In this document: piece after piece, positions 1 to 9,889 of the stretch
Numbering within the stretch: position 1 is the first letter of the stretch
Layout: each line of letters begins with the position of its first letter
DNA from: Aricia agestis
Lineage: Eukaryota; Arthropoda; Insecta; Lepidoptera; Lycaenidae
DNA length: 64,000 bases
Assembly (NCBI RefSeq): GCF_905147365.1
Contig: NC_056420.1
Location: 2,552,001-2,616,000, forward strand
Direction: 5' to 3'
The notes under the pieces: generated by a model
Seen by the model: the letters and a program-made list of their open reading frames with translations, nothing else
What the model was told of the DNA's origin: nothing
Database searches by the model: none
Translations under genes and position numbers: made by a program

Positions 1-372
1 TAGTCTATGACATACCTTAATTGAGGCGGCTGTTATATCTTTCATAGCAAGCTTATGATGCACAATGTCAAGAACCAAAGATAAACAGTTTTCGCCACTT
101 TGCTCGGGTACTCCAGTGAGAAGTAAAAACTTTCTACGATCCCTGGTTTCCATTATGTCAGCAGCCTTGGAGCATTCTGCAATTTGTTTCCGAAGCAAGC
201 TAAGCATAGAGAAAGTGAGCTCACGAAAAGTGCGGAACTCTTCAGCCACTTTGGCCACGGTATCCTTCGCGGCAGCTCCACCTTGCAACTGTGCCTGAAG
301 CTCCTCCATCTTCTTCATTACACATTCCTCTAAGCTCTGTTGTGCTTTTTGAATGTCGTCCAATTGTGACAT
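1..372 (-). CDS. Coiled-coil / LINE ORF1-like protein, N-terminal part, runs off window
   Basis: An open minus-strand frame runs from an ATG at 372 to the window edge with no stop (124 codons visible). The first ~40 residues are rich in Q, E, K and L with heptad-like spacing and look like a coiled coil. A second block reads RRKFLLLTGVPE, then ENCLSLVL, and ends IKVCHRL. This resembles the RNA-binding region of LINE ORF1 proteins and related domesticated insect proteins, where a 'GxPE ... CHRLG' pattern is usual. The ATG is preceded by AAA at -3 to -1, a good insect start context. The last codons contain AAG-GTATGT, which is also a strong splice-donor match, so either the frame continues or an intron begins there. 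It may be a retrotransposon ORF1 or a host gene derived from one. The seen part has no frameshift or stop. Confidence 0.5.
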   Translation of the reverse strand, partial: MSQLDDIQKAQQSLEECVMKKMEELQAQLQGGAAAKDTVAKVAEEFRTFRELTFSMLSLLRKQIAECSKAADIMETRDRRKFLLLTGVPEQSGENCLSLVLDIVHHKLAMKDITAASIKVCHRL

Positions 373-946
373 TTTGTTGTGCGGGGTAGAAGTTGCAAGT
401 AATTGCTAAATCAATCAGCTGGCAGGTGGTGTCTCAGTTAGGAGGTCTGCTTGTTACATAGAGGACCAATAACATGAAACTTCGGGAAATCCGTATGTAT
501 TGCACTCAATTTATTACAAATAATTATTGAAAATTAATGTAAACTCAATTATTTAAATATTATAAATATAGAGACTTCTATTCACTTTATTTACACCTAC
601 CCGAAAAAAAAAAAAAAAGAATATTGTGTTTCAACTTATTTTCACTTCTGTCGGCACTTCCGGAGTGCGAACTTCTTTTTGTTTGCACTGCATAAATGCC
701 GACAGAAGTTCACACTTCTTCACGACAGCGTAGATTCGAAGTTGGCATTTAAATTTCACCGGCGTAACTTTTCGTTCCGGGTACATGCAAAACGATACTC
801 GGAAAATATTGAAAGGGTTTGACTAGAACGGCTAAGCGGGTGGAGTACGCGTGTTTCAATCTTGCACAAGTGAGCAAGATTTGTTGAACGTTCATTTAGT
901 CAGCGCGGACGTCTCGACTTGATTACACCGGAGCGGTTGTGTGAAA
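373..946. other. Intergenic region upstream of the ORF1-like gene, with a short inverted repeat
   Basis: AT-rich DNA without a coding signal. An inverted repeat, ACTTCTGTCGGCA at about 644-656 and TGCCGACAGAAGT at about 697-709, could fold into a hairpin of roughly 65 bp. This region would hold the promoter of the minus-strand gene, but no TATA box or initiator is convincing. Confidence 0.3.
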
Positions 947-1040
947 ATGCTTCATTGTGCAGTGTCTAATTGTAAAACCGAAGTACGAAAGTGAATCGGT
1001 CAAAAGGATGTATTTCTTTCCACGGGTATTTGTTCTAACT
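947..1040 (+). pseudogene. THAP zinc-finger-like relic (first part only)
   Basis: From an ATG at 947 the frame reads MLHCAVSNCKTEVRK and then stops. Shifting by one base continues as SESVKRMYFFPR. The M-x2-C-A-V-x2-C start followed about 20 residues later by an aromatic-F-P motif is how C2CH THAP DNA-binding domains begin; these occur in P-element-like transposases and in host genes. The downstream tryptophan, C-x2-H and AVPTIF-like parts are not found. It is either a frameshifted fragment of a THAP-containing transposase or gene, or a chance match. Confidence 0.28.
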
Positions 1041-1500
1041 AAATGCAAAGCAAAAATTGACACGATCGATTCCTTAGCAACGCTCGCGTGTCGCCGTTCT
1101 ATCTTGATTTATTTCTGTGGGTTTGTCTACCAAATTACACTAATATGGTGGCCCTTAAGCCAGGCCTTTCAGTCACTTTTATCCTTTACTCATATTTTAC
1201 TCACGGAAGAATAAAAAGATCTTTTGAAAAAGTGAAAAAGGATTTTATAAAGAAGGAGAAAATCGCCAAAATTAATTGAATTATATTTCCTGTTCCTCTC
1301 TTTCGTAAACTACGTGTCAACTTAATTTTTTTACGAAATTTTATAATTTATTAGTGTTTTTACATTATTCCAATCCAGAGCTGGGTTGCTACTGAAATAA
1401 CGTAAACAGGTACTGGAATACACAGCAAACCAGTGCATTCTATCATAATCTACATGGAATGCACTGGAATGCATATTAAAGCCAATGGATTAGCCAATCC
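1041..1500. other. Unassigned AT-rich DNA
   Basis: No coding, RNA or repeat signal recognised. A short partial repeat of GGAATGCA-type words occurs near 1410-1480. Confidence 0.3.
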
Positions 1501-1698
1501 ATTATAATATTATAAATGCGAAAGTCTGTCTGTCTGTCAGTTACCTCGTCACGTCTAAAGCGCCTAACCGATTTTGCTGAAATTTCGTATGGAGATACTT
1601 TGAGTCCCTGGAAAGGACATAATATTATCATACTTTTTATCCAATGTATGGTTCCGACATGATAAACGCCTTTTGGCGCAACGGAGGGCGTCGTCTAG
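1501..1698 (+). mobile_element. Lep1-like non-autonomous Helitron, copy a
   Basis: Member of the most common family here. The 5' part is (C)TAATATTATAAATGCGAAAG followed by TGTC repeats, then 'CGATTTTGCTGAAATT', 'GAAAGGACATA' and 'GCGCAACGGAG'. Intact members end in a small hairpin (CGCAAC-GGA-GTTGCG) about 10 nt before a terminal CTAG, which fits Helitron 3' ends and the published lepidopteran Lep1 group. This copy ends at CTAG 1695-1698 but has lost part of the hairpin (GCAACGGAGGGCGTCGTCTAG). Confidence 0.75.
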
Positions 1699-1999
1699 TT
1701 ATATTTTAAAGCCAATGGATTATATATCCAACAAATAAAAATATAGATTATTCATGACCGTAAGCCAAAACAATACTATTGTATACATTGTTAAAAATCT
1801 TTTTGTTAACAACAGTCTCCATTATAGAAATGCGTAAAACAAAAGGGAATAAAGAAATGTATGAATGAGTCTGGGTTTTCGCCCCTTGGCGATTCCTACT
1901 GGAAACAGAAAATCGTTATTTAATAATTGAAAATATGAGAGGAAGACGCGGGTAACTAACATTTTACAACATAAAAGCAACTTATACAATATATCCATG

Positions 2000-2022
2000 C
2001 TAATATTACAAATGCGAAAGTG

Positions 2023-2057
<35 letters not shown>

Positions 2058-2191
2058 TACCTCTTCGAAATTTGGTACAGAGATACTTTGATTCCCGAGA
2101 AAGGACATAGGATACCTTTTATCCTGGAAAAATGTACAGTTCCCACGCGATAAACTAATTTTGGCGCAACGGAGTTGCGGGCGTCATCTAG
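2000..2191 (+). mobile_element. Lep1-like Helitron, copy b (near complete)
   Basis: Starts CTAATATTACAAATGCGAAAG, carries seven or eight TGTC units at 2025-2057, and ends with the intact hairpin GGCGCAACGGAGTTGCGGGC followed by CTAG. It is the best model of the family in the window. Confidence 0.8.
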
Positions 2192-2319
2192 TAACTCATA
2201 TATTAGCTCGGATGTATTATGGTTAACTTACATTTTATAACACAAGAACAATTATTACTTTTTTCCCTAATAATTTGAACCAACAATGTAACTTACGTAC
2301 AGCTTTACAATCTAGCTAA

Positions 2320-2513
2320 CTAGATGACACCCGCAACTCCGTTGCGCCAAAATTCGTTTATCACGCGGGAAACGTACATTTTTCCGGGATAAAAAGTATC
2401 CTATGTCCTTTCTCGGGACTCAAAGTATATTCATGCCAAATTTCAGCAAAATCGGTTCAACGGTTTGCGCGTGAAGAAGTAACAGACAGGCAGACACACT
2501 TTCGAATTTATTA
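2320..2513 (-). mobile_element. Lep1-like Helitron, copy c (minus strand)
   Basis: Reverse-oriented copy. CTAG of the 3' end is at 2320-2323 and the hairpin at about 2331-2348. It abuts the SINE-like element beginning at 2513-2514 at what should be the Helitron's 5' end. The two form a compound junction, with the SINE inserted at or near the Helitron 5' end. Confidence 0.75.
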
Positions 2514-2841
2514 CGTGGGACAGCCATGTTTCGGCACGAATGGGCCGGCTCGACCGGAGAAATACCACGTTCTCACACAAAACCGGCGTGAAACAGCGCT
2601 GGCGCTGTGTTTCACCGAATGAGTGAGCTTACCGGAGGCCCAATCCCCTACCCTATTTCCGTCTCTACCCTCCCCTATTCCCTTCCCTTCCCATCCCTAT
2701 CCTCCCCTATTACCCTATTCCCTCTTAAAAGGCCGGCAACGCACCTGCAGCTCTTCTGATGCTGCGAGTGTCCATGGGCGACGGAAGTTGCTTTCCATCA
2801 GGTGACCCGTTTGCTCGTTTGCCTCCTTATTTCTTAAAAAA
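2513..2841 (+). mobile_element. SINE-like element sharing a LINE 3' tail, copy S1
   Basis: Member of a 320-345 bp family present eight times in near full length plus one truncated copy. Order of parts: a head ACGTGGGAGAGCCATG..., a GGCCGGCTCGACCGG motif, a GCGCTGGCGCTG-type hairpin, GAGTGAGTTTACCGGAGG, a variable CCCTACCCTATTCCCTTCCC minisatellite, then a 125-bp tail from CTCTTAAAAGGCCGGCAACG to CCCCTTATTTCATAAAAA. The tail matches the 3' end of the LINE fragments at 3.2, 54.4 and 57.6 kb. A polymerase III promoter in the head is plausible (GGCTCGACC resembles a B box) but unproven. Confidence 0.75.
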
Positions 2842-3188
2842 TATATATACTATTAGTATAGAAGTATGGAAGTATGGATATACAAAGAATCTACATCTTT
2901 TTTTTACTTCAACACATTTTCCCGGTCCTAAAGCCTTGTATATGCAAAAAAAACGACAGTTTTCAAAACTGTTTTTACCCACTTCATCCGCTGAAGTCTT
3001 CAATTGATTCAGGATTTTGTTTCATTTACATAATTAATTGTTTGTTAGGATTCGGATGATTGAAATTGTTTAAGTGGTCGTTTCGATTGTTCATAGATTA
3101 GGTTTCGAGATAACTCGAAACTCGTAATCATAAATTTGTTTCAATTCAGCGAAATGTGGATTTTAAAACAAATTATTGTGAAAAAATT

Positions 3189-3575
3189 AAATTACGCCGA
3201 AATGTGGCTTGGTTCTGCATCGGTTGTATCACGGAGAGTGCTCCGAGGAATTGTTCGGAATCATACCACCTGCAACTTTCCGCCATCGTTCCACCAAAAA
3301 AACATACCATCCTCATCACCCTGATGAGTGGTAGTCTACCATGGTACGTTTTTCGCGTAACTTCCTGCACCGCACATTAAAACTCTGGAACGAACTGTCC
3401 CCAGCTGTGTTTCCGGACCAATACAACCTGCAAACCTTCAGGAAAACAGCGGTCGGCTTAAAAGGCTGGCAACGGACCTGCAACTCTTTTGGTATTGCGA
3501 GTGTCCATGGGCGACGGTAGTTGCTTTCTATTAGATGAACCGTTTGCTCGTTTGCCCCCTAAATTTATAAAAAAA
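3189..3575 (+). pseudogene. 5'-truncated CR1/Jockey-like LINE, 3' end of ORF2 and tail
   Basis: Fragment of the same LINE family as 54397-54847 and 57575-58683. Across shifted frames it encodes the extreme C-terminus, with an 'LWNELSPAVFPD' stretch followed by 'NLQTF' and the terminal 'SVHGRR'. It then runs into the shared 3' tail and ends in a short A-run. Several indels break the frame. No catalytic motif is left. Confidence 0.65.
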
Positions 3576-3950
3576 TCATGTTCATCTGCATGGATTCAAT
3601 AATATCAAACTGATGAGGCTCGTACAAATAATATAGGTATTCAAATTAATATGCCCATAAGCTTCTAGATACTACGGGAGCGATTTAAAAAATGTGGTCA
3701 GATTTTTTTTACCTACCAGATATATTTTAGTTTTGTTTTTTAAATTCACACTAATTTCGATGATATTATATTTTATCGGATGCTTTACAGTCCAGACTTC
3801 AGTTTCCTAGCAATTAATCTGTGTGTTAAGTGACAAAGACTCATAAGATCTCCATAAACGTCTTATAAGCTACAAAATAAAACGGATACTGCGTAGTAAA
3901 ACATTTTAAAACACGATACATCTCAAGAGACCATCACGTTTGACATAATT
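3576..3950. other. Unassigned AT-rich DNA
   Basis: No recognised element or coding signal. Confidence 0.3.
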
Positions 3951-4082
3951 TTAAGGTTCCGTGTGCAAGAGGCAAAACCGTTTGTACTAAGACTTCGGTA
4001 TCTGTACGTCTATCTGTCCGTTAATAGGCTATATCTTACGAAATATAATTTTGAGACAATTTAATTCTTCTACAATAATTTA
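3951..4082 (+). repeat. Diverged copy of the GGGTTCCGTACC-type interspersed repeat
   Basis: Contains GGTTCCGTGTGC, a degenerate block, CTAAGACTTCGGTATCTG and GGCTATATCTTACG. This is the same order as the better copies at 38576 and 43147. Strongly diverged. Confidence 0.45.
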
Positions 4083-4085
4083 CCA

Positions 4086-4341
4086 TAGCTACCTATGTCT
4101 ACACTATGCGATTTGGTCTTCAATTTTCGTCATCTTTCTTTCATTCAACTTTCGTTTTGGCGCATTAAATAATTGAATGCGTCAACGAACGCAACGCCAA
4201 CTGTCATTTTTAATAACAAAGCGAAAGTTTTGGATACGGTCAGAAGGCATGCGTCGCAGGCATGCCTCGCGTTCGCTGTTGACTGCGCTATAACGCATGC
4301 CTTTGACGAACAGAAAAAGTCACAGTGTGGACAAAGCTAAT
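4086..4341. repeat. Probable MITE with degenerate terminal inverted repeats
   Basis: Left end TAGCTACCTATGTCTACACT and right end CACAGTGTGGACAAAGCTA are imperfect inverse complements about 255 bp apart. The interior has GC-rich words GGCATGCGTCGC / GCGTTCGCTG around 4245-4275. No transposase coding capacity. Confidence 0.4.
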
Positions 4342-4679
4342 GAGAGTCACGGCAGGAGGCAATCCTATGTTATATAATTTGGTCGGTTTATTATGTCTAG
4401 CCGACATGTCTAGCCGACATGTATCAATTTATCCATAATATATTTTAACTTTGTCATCATATAAAACCACAAGTTATGTAAACAGATTTAAATCATAAAT
4501 GATTTAAACAGCGCTTAACTATACGAGGTATGTGATAATTTGTCATGTTGTACGGATCTTCATACGCGATCCCGTCTCGCACTTAGGTGGTTTCTATTGC
4601 CATTAAAACGCTAGCACTCAAAGGGCATATCAAATTTGTCGCTATGTTTAAAGATAATTTTAGTGCTAAAATACAGACT
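4342..4679. other. Unassigned AT-rich DNA
   Basis: Only a short direct duplication (GTCTAGCCGACAT twice, about 4394-4421) is seen. Confidence 0.3.
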
Positions 4680-5009
4680 TTTTTTTTATGAAATAAGGGG
4701 GCAAACGAGCAAACGGGTCACCTGATGGAAAGCAACTTCCGTCGCCCATGGACACTCGCAGCATCAGAAGAGCTGCAAGTGCGTTGCCGGCGTTTTAAGA
4801 GGGAATAGGGAACGATAGGGAAGGAAAGGGAAGGGAATAGTTGAGGGTAGGGAAGGGAATAGGGTAGGGGTTAGGGGATAGGGCCTCCGGTAAACTCACT
4901 CACTCGGCGAAACACAGCGCAAGCGCTGTTTCACGGCGGTTTTCTGTGAGAACGTGGTATTTATCCGGTCGAGCCGGATCATTCGTGCTGAAGCATGGCT
5001 CTCCCACGT
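4680..5009 (-). mobile_element. SINE-like element, copy S2 (minus strand)
   Basis: Full-length reverse copy: T-run and tail at 4680-4805, polypyrimidine minisatellite (as GGGAA/GGGTA repeats) at 4802-4880, head ending CTCCCACGT at 5009. Confidence 0.75.
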
Positions 5010-5053
5010 ATAAAACTATATGACTATTATAACATTAGTAATGGGACGTAAAA

Positions 5054-5176
5054 TCAACGTCTAATTTCTCCTGTCGTTACTGTGGTCGTCTATGTCGGTC
5101 ACGTATCGGTTTGCCCAGCCATGAAAAGAGCTGTAACACAGACCAATACGACGTAAATCGTCTGACACAGACGTAA
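5054..5176 (+). pseudogene. LINE C-terminal zinc-finger remnant
   Basis: The frame reads NFSCRYCGRLCRSRIGLPSH followed by EKSC and stops at about 5174. The C-x2-C-x12-H-x4-C arrangement with 'CRSRIGL.SH' is the C-terminal finger found at the end of many invertebrate LINE reverse transcriptases. Nothing upstream of it is preserved: it is squeezed between SINE S2 and a Lep1 fragment. Confidence 0.5.
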
Positions 5177-5177
5177 A

Positions 5178-5282
5178 GGCCAATGGTATGGAGACACATT
5201 GCGGCCCGCGAAAGGACTAAGGATACTTTTCATCCCGGAAGAATGTACGGTTCCCGCGCGATAAACTGGCGCAACATCGCAC
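5178..5282 (+). mobile_element. Lep1-like Helitron fragment, copy d
   Basis: Internal part only (GGTATGGAGACA, GAAAGGACTAAGGATAC, TCCCGCGCGATAAAC, GGCGCAAC). It lacks both ends. Confidence 0.6.
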
Positions 5283-5301
5283 ATTGGTCATTTTGTTTAA
5301 A

Positions 5302-5601
5302 CCATAAAGTTAATATACCTAGCGGAATAGAGCAACAATCTCGAGCTGTCAAACGAAACCGAAATCGGTTTCATTTCTGTGTGTAAAAAATATGTGTACG
5401 TATACACTTACACATGCATGATTGAATTCATTTCTATGAGATTAAATTGTCAACGTGCGGCACGTGCCGACTGGACGTCAAAAAAAGAGTGCTGCTGTCA
5501 TGTATCACACGTCTCTTTTTACCACGCAGTGTTACTGATAGTGACATCTCTCTTGCTCAGGCCTTTGTTTCTCTATTCCGCTAGGTATATTAACTTTATG
5601 G
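5302..5601 (+). mobile_element. MITE family M1 with 31-bp TIR and 6-bp target duplication, copy 1
   Basis: A 300-bp element with near-perfect ~31-bp terminal inverted repeats beginning CCATAAAGTTAATATACC and continuing TAGCGGAATAGAG. It is flanked by a perfect 6-bp direct repeat TTTAAA (5296-5301 and 5602-5607). The copy at 13273-13577 has the same ends and a different perfect 6-bp duplication, so the boundaries are well supported. No coding capacity. The interior shares GTCAACGTGCGGCACGTGCC and a GACGTCAAAAAAAGAGTGC stretch with the other copies. Confidence 0.85.
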
Positions 5602-5607
5602 TTTAAA

Positions 5608-5813
5608 CTAAAACTAGCATTGATATTATTTTGTATCTGTTGACTAGATTTTTTTTTAAAGAAGGCAGTCACTGTAGCCCTGACGTCACTACGACCCATG
5701 AGGATCTATTGTGACTGACTAGATGTTTACTAACGTAATTTAGTTGCACAGAACGACAATCACGATAATTATCCATTGGGCTTTTTTTCAAACAAGTATT
5801 CCGTTACAAAATA
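5608..5813. other. Unassigned AT-rich DNA
   Basis: No recognised feature between M1 and SINE S3. Confidence 0.3.
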
Positions 5814-6139
5814 ACGTGGGAGAGCCATGCTTCGGCACGGGTGGGCCGGCTCGACCGGAGAAATACTACGTTCTCACAGAAAACCGGCGTAAAAAAGCGC
5901 TTGCACTGTGTATCGCCGAGTGAGTGAGTTTACCGGAGGCCCAATTCCTTACCCTATTCCCTTCCCTACCCTCCCCTATTCCCTTCCCTTCCCTAATCTC
6001 CCGTATTACCCTATTCCCTCTTAAAAGGCCGGCAACGCACCTACAACTGTTCTTATGCTGCGAGTGTCCATGGGCGACGGAAGTTGCTTTCCATCAGGTG
6101 ACCCGTTTCCTCGTTTGCCCCCTTATTTCATAAAAAAAA
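5814..6139 (+). mobile_element. SINE-like element, copy S3
   Basis: Full-length plus-strand copy, head ACGTGGGAGAGCCATG to tail TTATTTCATAAAAAAAA. Confidence 0.75.
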
Positions 6140-6382
6140 TATATACAAACATTTTGAGTCCAGGTTAGATGGAACCATCGATTTTGTATAAAACATCTGG
6201 CTATTTCGAATACCAGCACCTGCGATACGCTGATGAGAAATACGGTAATAGCGATTTTACATTACCGCTTACAAATTGGTTTGGCAGGAATAGAATACAT
6301 ATTTTGATGTTAAAACTTCTTAGCGGTAATTTGCACTTTTAGGGATATGTAAAAATATAAAAATAGCTACAGCGCACGCTTC

Positions 6383-6783
6383 CAGCCGGCCTAAGATGCG
6401 CACAACTAGATATCTCACTCTCGAGCATAGTTATATTGTCGAAATCGACATGTATCTCTTTATCCCTAACATGCGTACGTCGAGAGATAAATTTCTCGTT
6501 TGTAGACTAGCTTCATATAATTGTAATAGGTATAATATATCGACAAACTACTCTTCTCGTTTGTCAAAATCTTGACAAAACTCGATAAAAATGTGTTGTC
6601 ATGTTAGGGTTCGTAGACAAAAATAGCACAGATTAAGAAAATAAAACACAATTATCGCTTATTTTGACGACAGACACGAGAAAAAAGTATGTCATGTTAG
6701 GGGTGAAGAGATAAACCAGTTAACATCGATAAAATTTTGTCTTCATGACAAAATTTTGTCGTTGTGCGCATCTTGGGCCAGCT
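6383..6783. repeat. MITE-like element, ~400 bp, TIR CAGCnGGCCnAAGATGCGCA
   Basis: Left end CAGCCGGCCTAAGATGCGCA and right end TGCGCATCTTGGGCCAGCTG are inverse complements with a 1-2 base difference. The interior is AT-rich with several TTTTGTC/GACAAAA words. No transposase. Confidence 0.55.
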
Positions 6784-7043
6784 GATAGAAAATTCGTAAG
6801 TCGGAGGCAGAGTGCCGTCCGAAGTGAAAACGAAATAGCAGTAGCAGACATTTTCGCCGACACGGTCATTATTTCGCTTACGTCGCTTTTGGTCTTTCCT
6901 TCATCTTACAAATTTCAGATCAGGTCACAAGCCCTGCCACGATTTCATTAATTTTTACACTTCCCATAAAAGTGCTTCCCATAAATGAAATGAAATGCAA
7001 TAAAAATATTTATTTTTAAATAGGTTAACACGAACACGAACAC
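6784..7043. other. Unassigned DNA
   Basis: No recognised feature; a short CGAACACGAACACGAA tandem sits at 7030-7045. Confidence 0.25.
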
Positions 7044-7216
7044 GAATTCTATGAAATTAAATTGTGAACGTACCGATAAGTGCCGACTGGACGTCAAAAA
7101 AAGAGTTCTGCTGTCATGTGTCACACGTCTCTTTTTACCACGCAGTGTTACTGATAGTGACATCTCGCTTGCTCAGGCCTTTGTTTCTCTATTCCGCTAG
7201 GTATATTCACTTTATG
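7044..7216 (+). mobile_element. MITE M1, copy 3, 5'-truncated
   Basis: The right-hand ~170 bp of M1 (GTGCCGACTGGACGTC, TTACTGATAGTGACATCTC, CTATTCCGCTAGGTATATT, CACTTTATG). The left TIR is missing, so it is immobile. Confidence 0.75.
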
Positions 7217-7516
7217 ATATCGAAATAATACGCGCGGACTCAACACAGAATGTCAAATTATTTCTTTAACAATCCCACACAAATTCCATAAAGTTCGACT
7301 CGATTAAGCCTTCATTACTTAAATATCAATTAAAATAATATAACAATTGCTTGATCAAAACGTTATTTATCATGCCAATTGCCGACAGAAGAAACAATTT
7401 GTTATTTCGAATTCCATTTAGAAATATTGCTCGCAGCTATTTCTTTCCATAAATTAATTTGTTTTCATTTCATTTATACGTTATATTTATGTAATTTCTT
7501 AATCCAAACTTCCATA

Positions 7517-7713
7517 CTAATATTATAAACGACATAGTGTCTGTCTGTCTGTTACCTCTCACGCCCAAACCGCTGAACCGATTTTGCTGAAATTCGGTAT
7601 GGAGATACCTTAAGTCCCGGGAAAGGACATAGGATACTTTTCATCCCGGAAAAATGTACGGTTTCCGCACGATAAACTACTTTTGACGCAATGGAGTTCC
7701 GGGCATGATCTAG
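7517..7713 (+). mobile_element. Lep1-like Helitron, copy e
   Basis: Starts CTAATATTATAAAC, ends CTAG at 7710-7713. The 3' hairpin is degraded (GACGCAATGGAGTTCCGGGC). Confidence 0.75.
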
Positions 7714-7730
7714 TTTGTTATTCTTTCTTA

Positions 7731-8335
7731 ACCCCCGACAAAAAAGAGGGGTGTTATAAGTTTGACGTGTCTGTCTGTCGGTCTGTCTGTCTGTCTGTCT
7801 GTCTGTGGCATCGTAGTATCCAAAAGGGTGGACCAATTTTAATCTAGTTTTTTTTTTGTTTGAAAGCTGACTTAATTGAGAGTGTTCTGAATTGAAGCTG
7901 AAAAATCGCAGTTCATCTGGTTCGTGAAGGGTCGATTAGCAACTTGCAGTCATTTGGTGGGCTTTATTGCATTCTAGGTCGTGACATTTATGAATATTTA
8001 CTCATTAATGGAAAGTTGACCTGGTGCTGCAGCATCACCTGGTAATCAATAGGATACCCAACTCCTCACCCACTTAGAGCAATGGTTTCGTGTTTGGGCT
8101 CATTTTAATTGCGACAACTAGTAAGACGTAGATAACCAATAAATTTTTGCATGCTGCTGCTGCAGCATCACCTGGATTCTATAGGAGCTAAGTGGAGGTT
8201 TCACGTTTGGACTCATATTGATGGCCTCATCCAAAAGGAGATTCCTAGATGGTATTCATTGGGATATAATATGATCCTGTTGATAGAAAAATTTCTGCAC
8301 TATAACCAACACAAGTTTAAAAAGCATGAAATAAG
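7731..8335 (+). repeat. Interspersed repeat beginning ACCCCCGACAAAAAAGAGGG
   Basis: A (TGTC)n tract at 7770-7806 is followed by GGTGGACCAATTTTAATC and a long AT-rich body containing two TGCTGCAGCATCACCTGG direct repeats (about 8026 and 8156). Its 3' end, with ACCCCGCCAAACAAC, lies in the left arm of the inverted repeat at 8336-8741. No protein is encoded; the short open frame at 8151-8345 lies inside the repeat. Confidence 0.5.
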
Positions 8336-8741
8336 ATTAAATTAAGAAATTTAAAAAAAAACCCCGCCAAACAACTTTAAAAAGTAATGAAATAATATAT
8401 TTTACTGGCTTTAAGTTTTAATAATTCCTAAGTGTAAAGTGATATTTTAGTCCATAATTGTTGTCAAGTTGTGTCGGGGGACCGCTAATGTAGATGTTTG
8501 ATTTCACATAACATTATAGTTTAAGGGTCCGTTTTCAGCAAACCAAATCGAGACAATCAGTGACATGGCAATACAAAATGCAAAAGACACTGTTGGCGGT
8601 CCCCCGACACACCGTGACAACAATTATGGACTTAAATATCACTTTACACTTAGGAATTATTTAAACTTAAAGCCAGTAAAATATATTTCATTACTTTTTA
8701 AAGTTGTTTAGCGGGGGTTTTTTTAAATTTCTTAATTTAAT
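8336..8741. repeat. Long inverted repeat, arms ~150 bp, loop ~110 bp
   Basis: Arms 8336-8485 and 8596-8741 are close inverse complements, from ATTAAATTAAGAAATTT at the outside to GTGTCGGGGGACCGC at the inside. The left arm is the tail of the repeat starting at 7731. The structure can be read as two repeat tails joined in opposite directions, or as a foldback element. Confidence 0.75.
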
Positions 8742-8827
8742 TTTTAAAGCATCTTTATCAAGTACAAATACAAGTTAGTATTTTCTTTTTGAACCCTAAA
8801 AAGAACGCAACGAAATAGTACGTACGC

Positions 8828-9170
8828 ACGTGGGAGAGCCATGCTTCGGCACGAATGGGCCGGCTCGACCGGAGAAATACCACGGGCTCACATAAAACTG
8901 GCGTGAACCAGCGCTGGCGCTGTGTTTCGCCGAGTGAGTGAGTTTACCGGAGGCTCAATCCCCTACCCTTTTCCCTTCCCTACCCTCTCCTATTCCTTCC
9001 CTACCCTCCCCTATTCCCTTCCCTACCCTCCCCTATTTTACCCTATTCCCTCGTAAAAGGCCGGCAACGCACCTGCAGCTCTTCTGATGCTGCGAGTGTC
9101 CATGTGCGACGGAAGTTGCTTTCCGTCAGGTGACCCGTTTGCTCGTTTGCCCCCTTAATTTATAAAAAAA
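8828..9170 (+). mobile_element. SINE-like element, copy S4
   Basis: Full-length copy with an expanded polypyrimidine minisatellite (CCCTACCCTCCCCTATTCCC repeated at about 8961-9048). Confidence 0.75.
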
Positions 9171-9889
9171 GTAGTTGCAGGCATCCCCTTTTAACTCGCG
9201 ATACATCTTTATAACTATCAAATATTTAGTAACATGTCCGTCTAAATACTTTATAAATTCCCAACATGAGGCATACGAAATGCATTAGGTAGGTAAATCA
9301 TTTTTCCATTAGACGATATGCAGCTTTTATCGTAATATTTAAGCCACGTTGATCTTATGTAACATTCCCGCTAGCTCCGAGCTTATCTGAGCTTTACACT
9401 CCATTAAGAATGTATTTTTTGGTAATTACAATTTAAAATTATTATCATCACTCTGCCACTTGCCAGGGGTAAACCTTTCTCTTTTAGGTTTTTTAAATGT
9501 CTTTTGGGGGTGATTTGTGATGTTTCAACGAAAGAAGGTGTAGGGGCGAGGACCCCTACACTACAACGTTGGGCAGAAAGGAAACTGGGGTTACCTGGTG
9601 GCTGAGGTAGCTGGGCAGATGAGCTGAGATGGGATGAGCTGATGTGCTGATGCTCGTAGTCACACGACACTGTCACCTTCTATTTCACTGAGCTGAGGAT
9701 TTATCGCGAATCACGGAAACGGCTAGCCGATATTTTTCATATGTAACGATCGCGCGCCGGTAATGGACTGTTTCGAACTTGCGTCAAACGTATGACAGCT
9801 GACAGCGCAGACTCATGCGCAGTGTTGCCAACTGCCACATTCGTCGCGCTAAAGTTTGGCGCGAACAGAAGGATTAAGAATGGAACCCC
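9171..9889. other. Unassigned DNA with a moderately GC-rich block
   Basis: The block at 9526-9670 (GTAGGGGCGAGGACCCCTAC, TGGCTGAGGTAGCTGGGCAG) looks like an old repeat. A minus-strand 90-codon frame over it lacks any protein-like conservation cue. 9690-9860 has several GCGC words and AGTGTTGCCAACT, but I see no gene. Confidence 0.3.

Noticed and set aside
2623..2805. Pro/Ser/Leu-rich frames such as 2623-2805, 5924-6133, 31004-31486 and 61393-61641
   Set aside because: All are translations of the SINE-like polypyrimidine minisatellite and tail.
7552..7836. 94-codon minus-strand frame with DRQTDRQTDRQT
   Set aside because: Translation of Lep1 sequence and TGTC repeats.
9404..9676. 90-codon minus-strand frame
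   Set aside because: Lies in an old interspersed repeat; low-complexity composition and no recognisable motif.
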